Shown: positions 25,780 through 35,173 of the stretch, in pieces
Layout of the letters: each line of letters opens with the position of its first letter
Position numbering within the stretch: the stretch's first letter is position 1
Assembly (NCBI GenBank): GCA_964387795.1
Contig: CAYLYP010000004.1
Location: 36,507-100,506, forward strand
Direction: 5' to 3'
DNA: 64,000 nt
DNA from: CAYLYP01 sp964387795
Lineage (GTDB): Bacteria; Bacteroidota; Bacteroidia; Bacteroidales; UBA7960
Notes under the pieces: model-generated
The model's input: the letters and a program-made list of their open reading frames with translations, nothing else
Database searches by the model: none
What the model was told of the DNA's origin: nothing
Translations under genes and position numbers: made by a program

Positions 25780-27789
25780 CTAATCTGATGGAGATGGTTC
25801 CGGTAAGCTTATTTCAATGTCGCTTTGGGCATATATACTTTCTGCCAGTTTAAGCAATCTGATAAACTCTGCACGGTATCCTTCAGTATCCCTGCCTTTG
25901 TTGTTTTGAGCAAGTTCAATGGTGTTTGCAAAGCCCGCATTGCCTTTAAAAGGCGAATCCCTAAGAATCATTGCATATTGGGCAACAGCCGCTGCAAACA
26001 AAAAATCTTCCGAACAGTCCTTCATTTTCTTGCTTTTATTTGGAACAATTGTTTTTACAAGAGCGCTTTTTTCTTCTGTCGGACTTTTATACCGTATTGA
26101 AATCTGTGCCAACTCCCCTTTAAAATCAGGATTGCTAATCACGTTCTGATTTTGATACCTCAATTCGGAAGGTATGATGATGTTTTCAGACTCTTTTTCA
26201 TCTGTAATGATTTCATAAAGTGCAGTTACACTTGAGCCTGCCCCAAGCTCTCCTGCATCTTTTGAGTCATCATTAAAATCCTCATTGTTTAGGAGCCTGT
26301 TTTCATATCCGATAAGACGATAGGCTTTTACATGAACAGGATTAAACTCTGCCTGGATTTTTACGTCACTTGCAATGGTCAATAAGGTAGCTCCCATTTG
26401 CTCAACAAAGACCTTTTGGGCTTCCATCAGGTTATCTATATAGGCATAATTCCCATTGCCTTTGTTCGAGAGCAATTCGAGTTTGTCATCCTTATAGTTT
26501 CCCATCCCAAATCCAAGGATTGATAGAAAAATGCCTTCTTTTCGTTTTTCTTCAATAATCCTTTCCAGTTCTGCATATGACGTAACACCAACATTAAAAT
26601 CTCCATCAGTGCATAGGATAATACGGTTGTTCCCATTGGGGATGTAGTTTTCCTTTGCAATTTGATAAGCCATTAAGATACCGCCGCTTCCGTATGTGCC
26701 TCCCCCTGCTTCAAGACTACCGAGCGAAGCAATGATCTTTTCTTTTTCGTTGCCTGCTGTTGCAGGAAGATTGATTTTGCTTGTGCCGGCATAGGTTACA
26801 ATAGCTACTTTATCTTGTGCGCGTAGTTGATTTACCAAAAGACGCAGTGATTTCTTTATGAGTGGCAGCCTGTTGCTTTGCCACATTGATCCTGATACAT
26901 CAATTAATAAAACAAGGTTTGCAGGGGGCATTTTTTTTGTGTCTATCTCTTTTCCCATAATCCCAATATGCAGTATCTTATGATTGGGGTTCCAGGGACA
27001 AGGGCCATACTCGGTATATATTGAAAATATTTCTTCCTTTTTGGGTTGTGGGTAGGTGTATTTGAAGTAATTGATGAGTTCTTCGGTCCGTATCGCATCC
27101 TTTGGGACTGTTTTCCCTTCATTTATATGGCGCCTCATGTTTGTATATGAAGCCTGATCAACATCTATGGAAAAAGTTGATAATGGCTCATGTGTGGTGG
27201 ATTTAAAACCATTATCATGGATATATTGATAACTGTCCTGGCTTAGATTGTTATAATTAAATGACATTGCTCCCTGGGGTCTGTATGATGAATAGTTTTC
27301 AACCCTTTCAACAACGCAAAACACTACCTCCTCAACAACTTCTTCTTCTATTTCAACAACGGCTAAAAGCTCAAGTTCAGTATTTTTGATTTCTCCTTTC
27401 TTTACACTTACTTCAAGTTTGTTTATTGGATCATAATTATGAATGGCTTCTGCCATTGCGCTTAGTTCATAGGTTCCGGGCTGAAGCTTATCAAACTTAA
27501 AAAAGCCTTTTTCCTGTGAAAGGGTCTTTGCTTTTTCTGCTCCTCCTTGTGAAAGTGTTATTGTTACATTTGCCAGGCCATCAGGATGGTAATGCCCTTT
27601 AACATGTCCCTGAATGATTGTTTGGTTTGATTGGGCCATTAATGAATAAAACCCAAAAATGCAGAAGAAAAGAATGGTTAACATGAAAACAATAATTGTT
27701 TTCAGTGCTGATGAAGGTTCTTTTTTATTACTGATATAGGTGTTCTTTGATGGGTTCCATGCGTTTCGGGAGGTGTAACTTGAGTTCAT
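25780..27789 (-). CDS. YfbK-type von Willebrand factor A protein
   Basis: 669 residues. One membrane helix at about 30-52 acts as signal anchor. A carboxypeptidase-regulatory-like domain (about 57-140: IIQGHVKGHYHPDGLANVTI) precedes an acidic linker, then the YfbK N-terminal region (PLSTFSIDVDQASYTNMRR), the vWA domain from about 291 with intact MIDAS motif DVSGS (297-301), and the C-terminal DUF3520-type domain (LRYQNQNVISNPDFKGELAQISIRYK). Metal-dependent adhesion or protein-complex assembly at the cell surface is likely, but no substrate is known for the family. No MoxR-type ATPase lies next to it. Confidence 0.88.
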   Translation of the reverse strand: MNSSYTSRNAWNPSKNTYISNKKEPSSALKTIIVFMLTILFFCIFGFYSLMAQSNQTIIQGHVKGHYHPDGLANVTITLSQGGAEKAKTLSQEKGFFKFDKLQPGTYELSAMAEAIHNYDPINKLEVSVKKGEIKNTELELLAVVEIEEEVVEEVVFCVVERVENYSSYRPQGAMSFNYNNLSQDSYQYIHDNGFKSTTHEPLSTFSIDVDQASYTNMRRHINEGKTVPKDAIRTEELINYFKYTYPQPKKEEIFSIYTEYGPCPWNPNHKILHIGIMGKEIDTKKMPPANLVLLIDVSGSMWQSNRLPLIKKSLRLLVNQLRAQDKVAIVTYAGTSKINLPATAGNEKEKIIASLGSLEAGGGTYGSGGILMAYQIAKENYIPNGNNRIILCTDGDFNVGVTSYAELERIIEEKRKEGIFLSILGFGMGNYKDDKLELLSNKGNGNYAYIDNLMEAQKVFVEQMGATLLTIASDVKIQAEFNPVHVKAYRLIGYENRLLNNEDFNDDSKDAGELGAGSSVTALYEIITDEKESENIIIPSELRYQNQNVISNPDFKGELAQISIRYKSPTEEKSALVKTIVPNKSKKMKDCSEDFLFAAAVAQYAMILRDSPFKGNAGFANTIELAQNNKGRDTEGYRAEFIRLLKLAESIYAQSDIEISLPEPSPSD

Positions 27790-28050
27790 GGCTTTAAGGT
27801 TTTATTGTTAATTGTATTATCCTTTAGACTTTACAATGATTGTTCTTAAGGAAAATATAATTTGTTTAATGACTAAAGGTTTTTAGTAAATTAATTCCCT
27901 GTAGTTGTTTTTGTATTAACAACTACCGTGCCATTTTATTATGCCATAAACGATGAACTTTATTCCTTTAGAATAAAACCTGTTTGTAAGTTGTTGGTAA
28001 TTAATGAAAATACATCTTATGTTTTTAAGTGATATTTGTGCTTTTCTGGT

Positions 28051-28464
28051 TTATCTGACTTGTATTTCGTAAGTGAGTTTAAGAAATTTCTTATACATGG
28101 CACTTACCCCACAGTATTTTTCCTGTGACAATTCAATGGCTTTTGTTAGCTTGTCCAGGGGAAGGTCTTTGCCTTTAAACATATAAACCAGGTGCATAGA
28201 TGTATATTGCATCGGGTGTTCTTCCCCTATGTTTGCATTTACTTTTATATCAAAATCTTCAGGTACTACTTTCATTTTAGCAAGTATCGAAATCACATCC
28301 ATGGCAGTACAGCCTGCTAAAGCTGCTAATAATAAAGGCTTAGGCCTGGGGCCTTGATCTGTCCCTCCGTTATTTGTGTCAGCATCGAGATGTAATTCAT
28401 GCCCGTTTATTTGCGTTGTGAAATGCATCCCTTCTTTCCATGCCAGGTTTATTGTTTGTTCCAT
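28051..28464 (-). CDS. OsmC-family peroxiredoxin-like protein
   Basis: A 137-residue OsmC/YhfA-type protein. The two redox-active cysteines are Cys52 in ALAGCTAMDV and Cys118 in KYCGVSAM; GGTDQGPRPKPLLLAAL is the characteristic loop before the first helix. Such proteins reduce organic hydroperoxides as cytoplasmic dimers, though the YhfA-like branch has no proven substrate. It is a single gene with long non-coding flanks. A second OsmC protein is at 54.25 kb; they are different subtypes, not recent duplicates. Confidence 0.9.
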   Translation of the reverse strand: MEQTINLAWKEGMHFTTQINGHELHLDADTNNGGTDQGPRPKPLLLAALAGCTAMDVISILAKMKVVPEDFDIKVNANIGEEHPMQYTSMHLVYMFKGKDLPLDKLTKAIELSQEKYCGVSAMYKKFLKLTYEIQVR

Positions 28465-28633
28465 AATTGTTTGAATATGTTATTAATTATTTTTTCAACA
28501 ATTGATTTCGGATTTTGTTTGTTCCCTGGGGTTATATTTTTTTATTATTAGGCACCTCTTTGGACTTTGAAATGCTTGATGAATCTTATTTCTATTACAT
28601 CAGGCTTTGTGATCCTGAAGAAAAAAGTCTTAA

Positions 28634-28667
28634 CCGCAAAGAACGCAGTGTTCCCGCAAAGGACGCA
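28634..28667. repeat. Direct repeat CCGCAAAGnACGCA
   Basis: CCGCAAAGAACGCA (28634-28647) and CCGCAAAGGACGCA (28654-28667), 20-base period, one difference. I recall near-identical CGCAAAGGACGCAAAG strings scattered in many bacterial genomes, which suggests a dispersed repeat family, but this was not checked. Confidence 0.7.
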
Positions 28668-28722
28668 AAGCTTGTTTCTATAAATAACATCACCAATCGC
28701 TTCCGATGGGATTAGATATAAT

Positions 28723-28766
28723 GAGCGAATGAGCAAATGAGCGAATGAGTGAATTCTTATTTGCTC
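28723..28766. repeat. Four tandem octamers with an inverted copy
   Basis: GAGCGAAT, GAGCAAAT, GAGCGAAT, GAGTGAAT in tandem (28723-28754), followed at 28759-28766 by ATTTGCTC, the exact reverse complement of the second unit, allowing a small hairpin. Confidence 0.75.
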
Positions 28767-28995
28767 ATTTATTAAGGATTTAAAGTCGATTTTAAATTTT
28801 ATTGTGAAGACATGATGTGTTTTGGCCTGTTAGGCCTTCTGCCTGGGTATTGTTCCCTTTTTTGATATTAAAATGATTTTTTAAATAATAACGTAATAAT
28901 ATTTAGCTTAACGATTAATATTTTACTATGTATTTGTTAGTTCGTCTAAAAGATTGTATATTTATCATGGATTAATAAACCAAAATCTTTGCAAT

Positions 28996-29712
28996 ATGGA
29001 AAGCAGTGAAACCATCGAAAGGTTTGGCGGGTTAACAAAGGAAGAGCCCCTTGCCTGTGTTGATGATAATATCCTTCTTCCCAATACCTGCGTATTGGAA
29101 TCCTTAGAGCCTTTTTCAGGGTATTATAGCGAAGTATTATCTGATCATAAGCCTCAATACTTATATCTGATGCTTGATGAAGCCTATTCCTTCGAATCCA
29201 TTACAAGGGCTACTTTAAAAGTAAGGGAATTGTTCAGGCAACCTATTGATGTGGTAACAGGCAGGATTACTTTGTTTAATCAAACTATCCAAATGCTCAG
29301 GGTAAGGAACCTTGAACAGTATAACCATATTAGTGTGATTCAGGAATATTATCAGGATATGGGGATACATTTTAAGAAAAGGACCAAAAAGTTTGTCAAA
29401 GAATCAGCAATTATTCAACTTGATAAATTTTTCTATCTGGGACCCCTGGGTGATAATATGTATGTTGACCAGTCGCAACCACATCATGGTTATTTTCTCA
29501 TCCCACAACCTATTGAATGGGGAATGTTTAAAGAATTGACAAAAGAGGTGAAATATGAAACCGACCTCTTATTTTTTGATGCTGCAACATGCTATTTTTT
29601 TGAGGGGCAAAAGATTTATGATATGGTAAGGATATATCGTGAAAACCTTAGCCTTGAAAGGCTTAAGGCTATTAGGGACAGGTATCTGAAGTTGCTTTCA
29701 AAGTGGAAATGA
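28996..29712 (+). CDS. Conserved-looking protein of unknown function
   Basis: 238 residues from the ATG at 28996 (MESSETIERF); an upstream in-frame start at 28954 would add 14 residues that look like leader. I do not recognise a family. It is soluble, with no signal or membrane segment, and has alternating hydrophobic strands and charged helices: YLYLMLDEAYSFESITRATLKV, ISVIQEYYQDMGIHFKKRTKKF, and a C-terminal basic helix LSLERLKAIRDRYLKLLSKWK. Base composition is like its neighbours and codon use is regular, so it is a real gene. The radical-SAM gene starts about 97 bases later on the same strand. Confidence 0.7.
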   Translation: MESSETIERFGGLTKEEPLACVDDNILLPNTCVLESLEPFSGYYSEVLSDHKPQYLYLMLDEAYSFESITRATLKVRELFRQPIDVVTGRITLFNQTIQMLRVRNLEQYNHISVIQEYYQDMGIHFKKRTKKFVKESAIIQLDKFFYLGPLGDNMYVDQSQPHHGYFLIPQPIEWGMFKELTKEVKYETDLLFFDAATCYFFEGQKIYDMVRIYRENLSLERLKAIRDRYLKLLSKWK

Positions 29713-29809
29713 TGTTGATTCCCCGAATATTACATGATTATTGTTTATTATACTAAGGAATCTTAAAACCAGGTAAAACAAAGAACTGTTCGATTGGATA
29801 TTATTACTT

Positions 29810-30850
29810 TTGCATCATAAACCTGAAGATGTTCAATTGAAAACAAATATCCATCATAATATTGCAATTTTTATCCCTGAACTGGGCTGCCCCTTTCAAT
29901 GTATCTTTTGTGACCAGAAGCAAATAAGCGGTTCTGTTTCATCTCCAATAAATGAGGAGGTAATAGCTCATATCGAGGAGAGCCTTTCCTCTTTTGGGCA
30001 TCAGCAGGGGCGTGTGGAGCTTGCTTTTTTTGGTGGCAATTTTACTGGGATTTCTATTGAACAGCAAAGGGAATACCTGGGTATTGCACAGCCATTTCTT
30101 AAGTCAGGAAAGATTCACGGGATCCGTTTAAGCACAAGACCTGATTATATTAATGAAGAAAACTTAAGGATGCTGAAAGATTATGGCGTGAGCTGTATTG
30201 AATTAGGTGTTCAGTCGATGGACAGAGATGTGTTGAAAACTGTCAGGCGTGGTTATGGTCCTGAGGCTGTTGAAAAGGCCTGTGAATTGATAAAAAAAGC
30301 TGGTTTAAGATTTGGCCTACAGATGATGATTGGTCTGCCCGGGGATACACTTCAGAAGAGCCTGTTCACAGCACGTGAAATCATTCGCTTAGGGGCTTCT
30401 GAAACAAGGATTTATCCTTCCCTTGTTATAAAAGGCACTCAGATGGAGCAGATGTGGAGGGAGGGGAAATACCAGCCAATGTCGTTAGAAGAATCAATTG
30501 ACACTTGCAGGATACTATTAACTGAATTTGAACAGGCCGGGGTCAAAGTGTTAAGGATGGGATTGCATCCATCTGAAGGTTTGCTTAATGGCGATTCACT
30601 TGTTGCCGGACCTTTTCATCCTGCTTTTGGGCAATTGGTCGAAACGGCAATCTGGATGCACAAACTGAAATACCTGGAGCAGGAATCAGATAAGGAAAAT
30701 ATTACAATCTGGGTCAATGAAAAAGATTTTCATGCTGCTATTGGCCATAAAGGAAGCAATAAGGCAATGCTCGCCAGGTGGTTTAAAAAGTTAAGGATTA
30801 AAACCAGTATAGATATAAAACCCGGGGAATTTCATGTTGATTTTTGTTGA
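29810..30850 (+). CDS. Radical SAM protein, Elp3/HemN-like
   Basis: 346 residues with no possible ATG start before the catalytic motif: the frame opens at TTG 29810, with another TTG at 29837. The CxxxCxxC cluster is Cys27, Cys31, Cys34 in GCPFQCIFC, binding a 4Fe-4S cluster and SAM. VELAFFGGNFTGI, IRLSTRPDYI, VSCIELGVQSM and GLQMMIGLPGDT are the strand motifs of the Elp3/HemN-type radical-SAM barrel; GASETRIYPSLVIKGT follows as in bacterial Elp3-like proteins. There is no acetyltransferase domain. The end overlaps the next gene by 17 bases, implying translational coupling. Substrate unknown. A TACTTTTG element (29805-29812) overlaps the first TTG and would favour the second. Confidence 0.85.
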   Translation: MHHKPEDVQLKTNIHHNIAIFIPELGCPFQCIFCDQKQISGSVSSPINEEVIAHIEESLSSFGHQQGRVELAFFGGNFTGISIEQQREYLGIAQPFLKSGKIHGIRLSTRPDYINEENLRMLKDYGVSCIELGVQSMDRDVLKTVRRGYGPEAVEKACELIKKAGLRFGLQMMIGLPGDTLQKSLFTAREIIRLGASETRIYPSLVIKGTQMEQMWREGKYQPMSLEESIDTCRILLTEFEQAGVKVLRMGLHPSEGLLNGDSLVAGPFHPAFGQLVETAIWMHKLKYLEQESDKENITIWVNEKDFHAAIGHKGSNKAMLARWFKKLRIKTSIDIKPGEFHVDFC

Positions 30851-31541
30851 TTATCGTTTTCCTCCTCAGGCATTAACAATGCTTAAAGAGATGGGAAGTG
30901 TGGTTATGATAAATCATGAAGGGATTACTTATCCTGCCATTTCAGGGCATCCGGATGTGTTCTTCTGTTTTGGGGCTGGTAGGCTGGTTGTTGCCCCAAA
31001 TGCTTCTTCCTCTTATATTGATGTGCTAAATGCGCATGGTATTGGATACACCATTGGAGAAAATATGGTTGGACAAAAGTATCCCGGATCAGTATTTTAT
31101 AATGCTTTTGTTAATCATCATTATCTTGTTCATAACCTAAAATATACAGAAAAGCAGATATTAGAAGTTCATAAGGAAAAGGAGCATATTCATGTAAAGC
31201 AAGCTTATACGAGGTGCAGCCTTGTTGAAACGGCTGGATTATACATCACAGGGGACAAGGGGATTGAAAAAAAACTGAAAGCGAAAGGTCTTGATGTGTT
31301 TTTAGTGGATAACAAGCAGGTGTCTTTATACGGGATGAAAAATGGTTTTATTGGAGGGTGCTTTGGAACAATTGATGAGAAACTTTTTGTTTGTGGGAAT
31401 TTGACTTACCTTAATGAAGGCCGCGAATTGACTGAAGAGATAAAAAGGAGGGGTATTCACATTATCCCGCTTTGCGATGGCAAACTGATGGATGTGGGAG
31501 GGATATTGTTTTTAAAAAACCTTTCAGCAGACCCTAAATAA
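30834..31541 (+). CDS. DUF6873-like protein (predicted GME fold)
   Basis: 235 residues, soluble. The sequence resembles the DUF6873 family, assigned to the guanidino-modifying-enzyme (GME) fold related to arginine deiminases and amidinotransferases: internal pseudo-repeat blocks PDVFFCFGAGRLVVAP, YTRCSLVETAGLYITGDKGI, YGFIGGC-like NGFIGGCFGTIDEKLFVCGN and PLCDGKLMDVGGILFLKN. Cysteines at TRCS, GGCFG and PLCDG are candidate active-site residues, but none can be assigned. Start overlaps the radical-SAM gene by 17 bases; the stop overlaps the convergent kinase gene by eight. The tight coupling suggests a shared reaction. Family assignment is from memory and moderately sure. Confidence 0.65.
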   Translation: MLIFVDYRFPPQALTMLKEMGSVVMINHEGITYPAISGHPDVFFCFGAGRLVVAPNASSSYIDVLNAHGIGYTIGENMVGQKYPGSVFYNAFVNHHYLVHNLKYTEKQILEVHKEKEHIHVKQAYTRCSLVETAGLYITGDKGIEKKLKAKGLDVFLVDNKQVSLYGMKNGFIGGCFGTIDEKLFVCGNLTYLNEGRELTEEIKRRGIHIIPLCDGKLMDVGGILFLKNLSADPK

Positions 31542-34500
31542 TAATTGGCAGGGTAAAATAAAATGTAGTGCCTTTTCCGCTGCCTTCCGACTCAGCCCAG
31601 ATATTTCCCCCGTGAAATTCGATAATCCTTTTTGTTAAAGCAAGGCCAATACCATTGCCCTGGGTTGAAGCATCTAATTTTTCAAACAAGCCAAAAATCT
31701 TTTCCAGATATCTTGGTTCTATTCCAATTCCATTATCCGCAAACCAAAATAGCATTTCATTGTCCTGGACCTTATATCCAATTGAAAGATGTGGAATACT
31801 CTCCGTGCATTTATATTTTACAGCGTTCTCAATAAGGTTTTGAATGACTTCATTGATTCGTTCCCTGTCGCCCTTAACAAGCGGAAAATCACTTTCAAAT
31901 TCAATATGAAGGCCTGATTGGTCAATAATTCCCCTGAGTGATTCTATTGTCTCTTTTATCAAATCACCAAAATGAAAGGTGTTATTGGCATTAATTACTC
32001 TTCCGATGCGCGACAGGTCAAGCAGGTCTGTCAATAGTTTTGACATCTTATTGACAGCATTCCTTATGCGCTGGGCATCGCTATCAATCTCATCAATGGA
32101 TCCATTTTTTGCATCTTCAATGATTTGTTCAAGAAATCCATTTATTGTTATCAAGGGGCTCTTTAGGTCATGAGATACTGTATATGTAAACCTTTCCAAT
32201 TCGGCATTTTGTGCTTCCAGCTTGTGGAGCTGTTGCTGAATCAGGTTTTCAGCCTTTACCCTTTCGGCCATTTCTTTTTCCAGTTTCTGGGTGCGTTCTT
32301 CAACAAGTTCTTCAAGGTGTTCACGATACCTCTCCAATTCGCGTTCAGCTTTTATCCTCTCAGAAATATCTTTCCAAATTGTATAATAAACAGGATTGCT
32401 ACCAATGGAAATCTTGTTTACATGGACTTCTACAGGGACTACCGTCCTGTCATTTTTTAATAAAAGCCATTCAAAGCGATAGTTTGAGTTGTTTTTAAGG
32501 ATGAAATCAATGATAAAACTGGCTTTTTGTTTCGATAATATACCATCATCCTGATATTTTGGAGATAAATCATTTGGGGTTTTATTTATGATGTCGGCTT
32601 TTGATTTATAGTTCAACAATTGAACAGCAGCCTGGTTGCAGTCCACAAAAATACCGTTTTCCAGGATGAGAGCTGCATCATAAGAATCTTCAAATAGTTT
32701 ACGGAATTTTTCTTCACTATTGGCCAAGGCTTTTTGAGAAGTTGTATAACCCAATCCAAATGCAACAAGTGCAAAGATTAACAGGATTGAAATAGAGGCC
32801 CCTAATACAATTGTTATTACAGAAAGAAGTACTGGGCTTGATTGGGGTTGTAAAGTTATTAACTGTAGTTGGCCAAAAAAAGGCTGCCCCTTTATGATAC
32901 TGTAATTTACATTGTTGATATTTATAGGATTAAGTAAATTTACTCCAAGGTCGGGCAGGGGCTCATCACTGAATTGCTTTGATTCTTTAAGAATTTTTCG
33001 ATCTTCATCTGAAAGGGGGTAAGCGGTTTTAAGGATCCAGCCGGGCTGATTGGATGCAATAATTATTCCTTTCTCTGAAACCAGGGCTGTAGGATATGGA
33101 AAGATATTTAACTTTTCCTGAATTGCATCAAGACTGCTTTTTATCACTAATACTCCGGATATCTTATCATTGTTTAATATGGGCTGGCTAAAATAAAAAC
33201 CGATTTCTCCTGTTGTGACACCTATTGCCGGGTAGAATTTGCTTTTCCCTTTTGAAAATGATTCTTTAAAATATGGGCGAAATGCATAACTGTTTCCAGT
33301 GAGTGTTTGGTTATCGCCATACGGAGTACAGGCTACTGTTGTTCCTGTCGAATCAAGAACAAATACAATTGAAGCTTCCAATAAATGCTGAATGGTTTTT
33401 AGTATTGACAATGCTGGCTCATTGTCCCTGTTTAGCTCTCCTGTTGAAGTCTTTATTATTTCAGGCTGCATCCTTGTCATTTCTGTTACCCGTTTAACGG
33501 TCATCTCTATATGTTCCGAGATCTCGTACTGAAGTTTATTATGCCATTCTTCTTTAGCATTTTTCTCATTGTTCCTATGAACCATTAATGCAATCAGAAA
33601 GCCAAATATTAGTGCAAATCCTGTGATCAGGATTATGTTTTTGACTGAGAAGAAATGGTAGGTATCCCTTAATAAATAAATAATTCTGATAAGAAAGGCG
33701 GCAAGGATGAGGACTAAAAATCCAATAATAATATTTAACCTGAAACTTGTAAGCTGTGCTTTCCGTTGATTTTCCGGAATGTCAATAACAATCAGCATAT
33801 TTGCCTTGCCAGCCTTATCGTAAACAGGGGCGTAAGCTGAATAAAAACTCCCATATTCATCTTTAAAATGCCCTGTAACACCAGATTCCCCCTTAAGCAG
33901 GGCTTCTTTAAAGGCTATGGGCGGATTCTGGTAATGCTGGGTATTAATGGTATCATGGTTTATTTCATAATCAGTGTTTTCAGGGCCAAAGAACAAACTG
34001 TCATTTTTAAGTTTAAGACTATAAATGGAACTTAGGCCTTCATATTTGGCATAAGCATTAAACTGGCTTCTTAGTTTGATATATCCTGGTTTTGCTCTGT
34101 CAGAAATTGTGAAATCCAATGCTTGTGTATGTGAATGGTTGAAGTTTTGGGCAAAAAAGCTTGCCTTTTGTATTAATTGTTTATCAAGTTTTATTATCTC
34201 CTGCCCAACAAGGATGTTTATTAAGATCAAGCCTGCAACAAAGAGGCTTCCTATAAGGTATAATGCTTGTTTTTTTCCAAAAAAATCCAACCTCGTTTTT
34301 TCAATACGATTGCTTTTAAAATTCATTATTGAATAAAAAGCAACTAAAAACAATAGTATCAGGCTGATAACTGACAAGACCCCATATAATTTAAAAGAAA
34401 CTGCCTCTTTAATAATATCCATCTGTGAATGAATGGTGATGAATTTATCGGCAATCTGAAAAAACAGAAATAGAAAAACAAATATTGATAAGACTTTGAA

Positions 34501-35025
34501 TTTTTTATTATTTGAAATATTACCAATTCCAGGTTTAATCATTGATGTATATATAAATATCAGATTGATGATAAAGCCTAAAGAAATACTAAAAAAAACA
34601 AGGTTGAATTTGTGAAATGTAATAACCGAAAGGATTGCAGATAGTACTGCTATTCCTATAAAAATCAATAAATATTTAGATGATTGCGGTTTGATGATTT
34701 TTAAGGATGCTAATAATAGCATCAAATAGGACAGTGCCTGAAGGCCTTCACTAATGAAAAACAGTATTTGGCTGAATTGGAAATTAGGTCCCGAAAGCTG
34801 AAACAGGATGCTGGTGCTTTGGAATGCAAAGAAATGACCATATAATAACGGGATACATTTACTTTTTTTGTGTTTGCATGATATATGAAATGCTGCTGCA
34901 CATAAAAGCAATATCAAAGCCTGCCAGAACTTAAAATAATCAGTATTATTGGCCAAAAAAGGGACAATACTGTTGATGACAGAGGAAAAGGATATTTTTG
35001 AAACAATGTATCCTAATTGTATCAT
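31534..35025 (-). CDS. Membrane sensor histidine kinase with two sensor modules and PAS domain
   Basis: 1163 residues. Seven or so membrane helices fill residues about 15-235; a first extracytoplasmic segment (about 280-425, flanked by helices), then a second, DctB-like dCache segment (about 480-720: SIVFVLDSTGTTVACTPYGD, YAFRPYFKESFSKGKSKFYPA). A helix near 725-755 leads to a PAS domain (about 770-885), a coiled coil (about 885-935), HisKA with phospho-acceptor His952 in TYTVSHDLKSPL, and HATPase with N box ENAVKYKC, DNGIGI and GNGIGLAL. No receiver domain is attached and no response-regulator gene is nearby, so its partner is encoded elsewhere. The dCache type suggests a small organic-acid ligand. 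Confidence 0.9.
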   Translation of the reverse strand: MIQLGYIVSKISFSSVINSIVPFLANNTDYFKFWQALILLLCAAAFHISCKHKKSKCIPLLYGHFFAFQSTSILFQLSGPNFQFSQILFFISEGLQALSYLMLLLASLKIIKPQSSKYLLIFIGIAVLSAILSVITFHKFNLVFFSISLGFIINLIFIYTSMIKPGIGNISNNKKFKVLSIFVFLFLFFQIADKFITIHSQMDIIKEAVSFKLYGVLSVISLILLFLVAFYSIMNFKSNRIEKTRLDFFGKKQALYLIGSLFVAGLILINILVGQEIIKLDKQLIQKASFFAQNFNHSHTQALDFTISDRAKPGYIKLRSQFNAYAKYEGLSSIYSLKLKNDSLFFGPENTDYEINHDTINTQHYQNPPIAFKEALLKGESGVTGHFKDEYGSFYSAYAPVYDKAGKANMLIVIDIPENQRKAQLTSFRLNIIIGFLVLILAAFLIRIIYLLRDTYHFFSVKNIILITGFALIFGFLIALMVHRNNEKNAKEEWHNKLQYEISEHIEMTVKRVTEMTRMQPEIIKTSTGELNRDNEPALSILKTIQHLLEASIVFVLDSTGTTVACTPYGDNQTLTGNSYAFRPYFKESFSKGKSKFYPAIGVTTGEIGFYFSQPILNNDKISGVLVIKSSLDAIQEKLNIFPYPTALVSEKGIIIASNQPGWILKTAYPLSDEDRKILKESKQFSDEPLPDLGVNLLNPININNVNYSIIKGQPFFGQLQLITLQPQSSPVLLSVITIVLGASISILLIFALVAFGLGYTTSQKALANSEEKFRKLFEDSYDAALILENGIFVDCNQAAVQLLNYKSKADIINKTPNDLSPKYQDDGILSKQKASFIIDFILKNNSNYRFEWLLLKNDRTVVPVEVHVNKISIGSNPVYYTIWKDISERIKAERELERYREHLEELVEERTQKLEKEMAERVKAENLIQQQLHKLEAQNAELERFTYTVSHDLKSPLITINGFLEQIIEDAKNGSIDEIDSDAQRIRNAVNKMSKLLTDLLDLSRIGRVINANNTFHFGDLIKETIESLRGIIDQSGLHIEFESDFPLVKGDRERINEVIQNLIENAVKYKCTESIPHLSIGYKVQDNEMLFWFADNGIGIEPRYLEKIFGLFEKLDASTQGNGIGLALTKRIIEFHGGNIWAESEGSGKGTTFYFTLPIII

Positions 35026-35173
35026 TTTAAGATATTTAAAAATGTCCCAAACATTGTTCAGCGAGCAATAGGCACTCAGATAAACTCACTCAGGGGCTTT
35101 GGCTTAGAATAAGTTTATCAATGTTAATAAAAAAAAACAATAATTCAAAGCATGAATTAAAAATATGTAGGAA

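Larger units (their letters stand above)
28465..28995. other. Intergenic region with two dispersed-type repeats
   Basis: 531 bases between divergent genes. It contains a pair of CCGCAAAG(A/G)ACGCA repeats (28634-28667) and a run of octamers GAG(C/T)(G/A)AAT with an inverted copy (28723-28766). A short ORF here is not supported as a gene. The right part, from about 28800, is plain AT-rich sequence. Confidence 0.55.

Noticed and set aside
28515..28715. Small ORF of 66 codons
   Set aside because: It runs through the CGCAAAGnACGCA repeats and has no recognisable domain.
31632..32498. Plus-strand ORFs opposite the histidine kinase
   Set aside because: Shadows of the well-conserved kinase domains.
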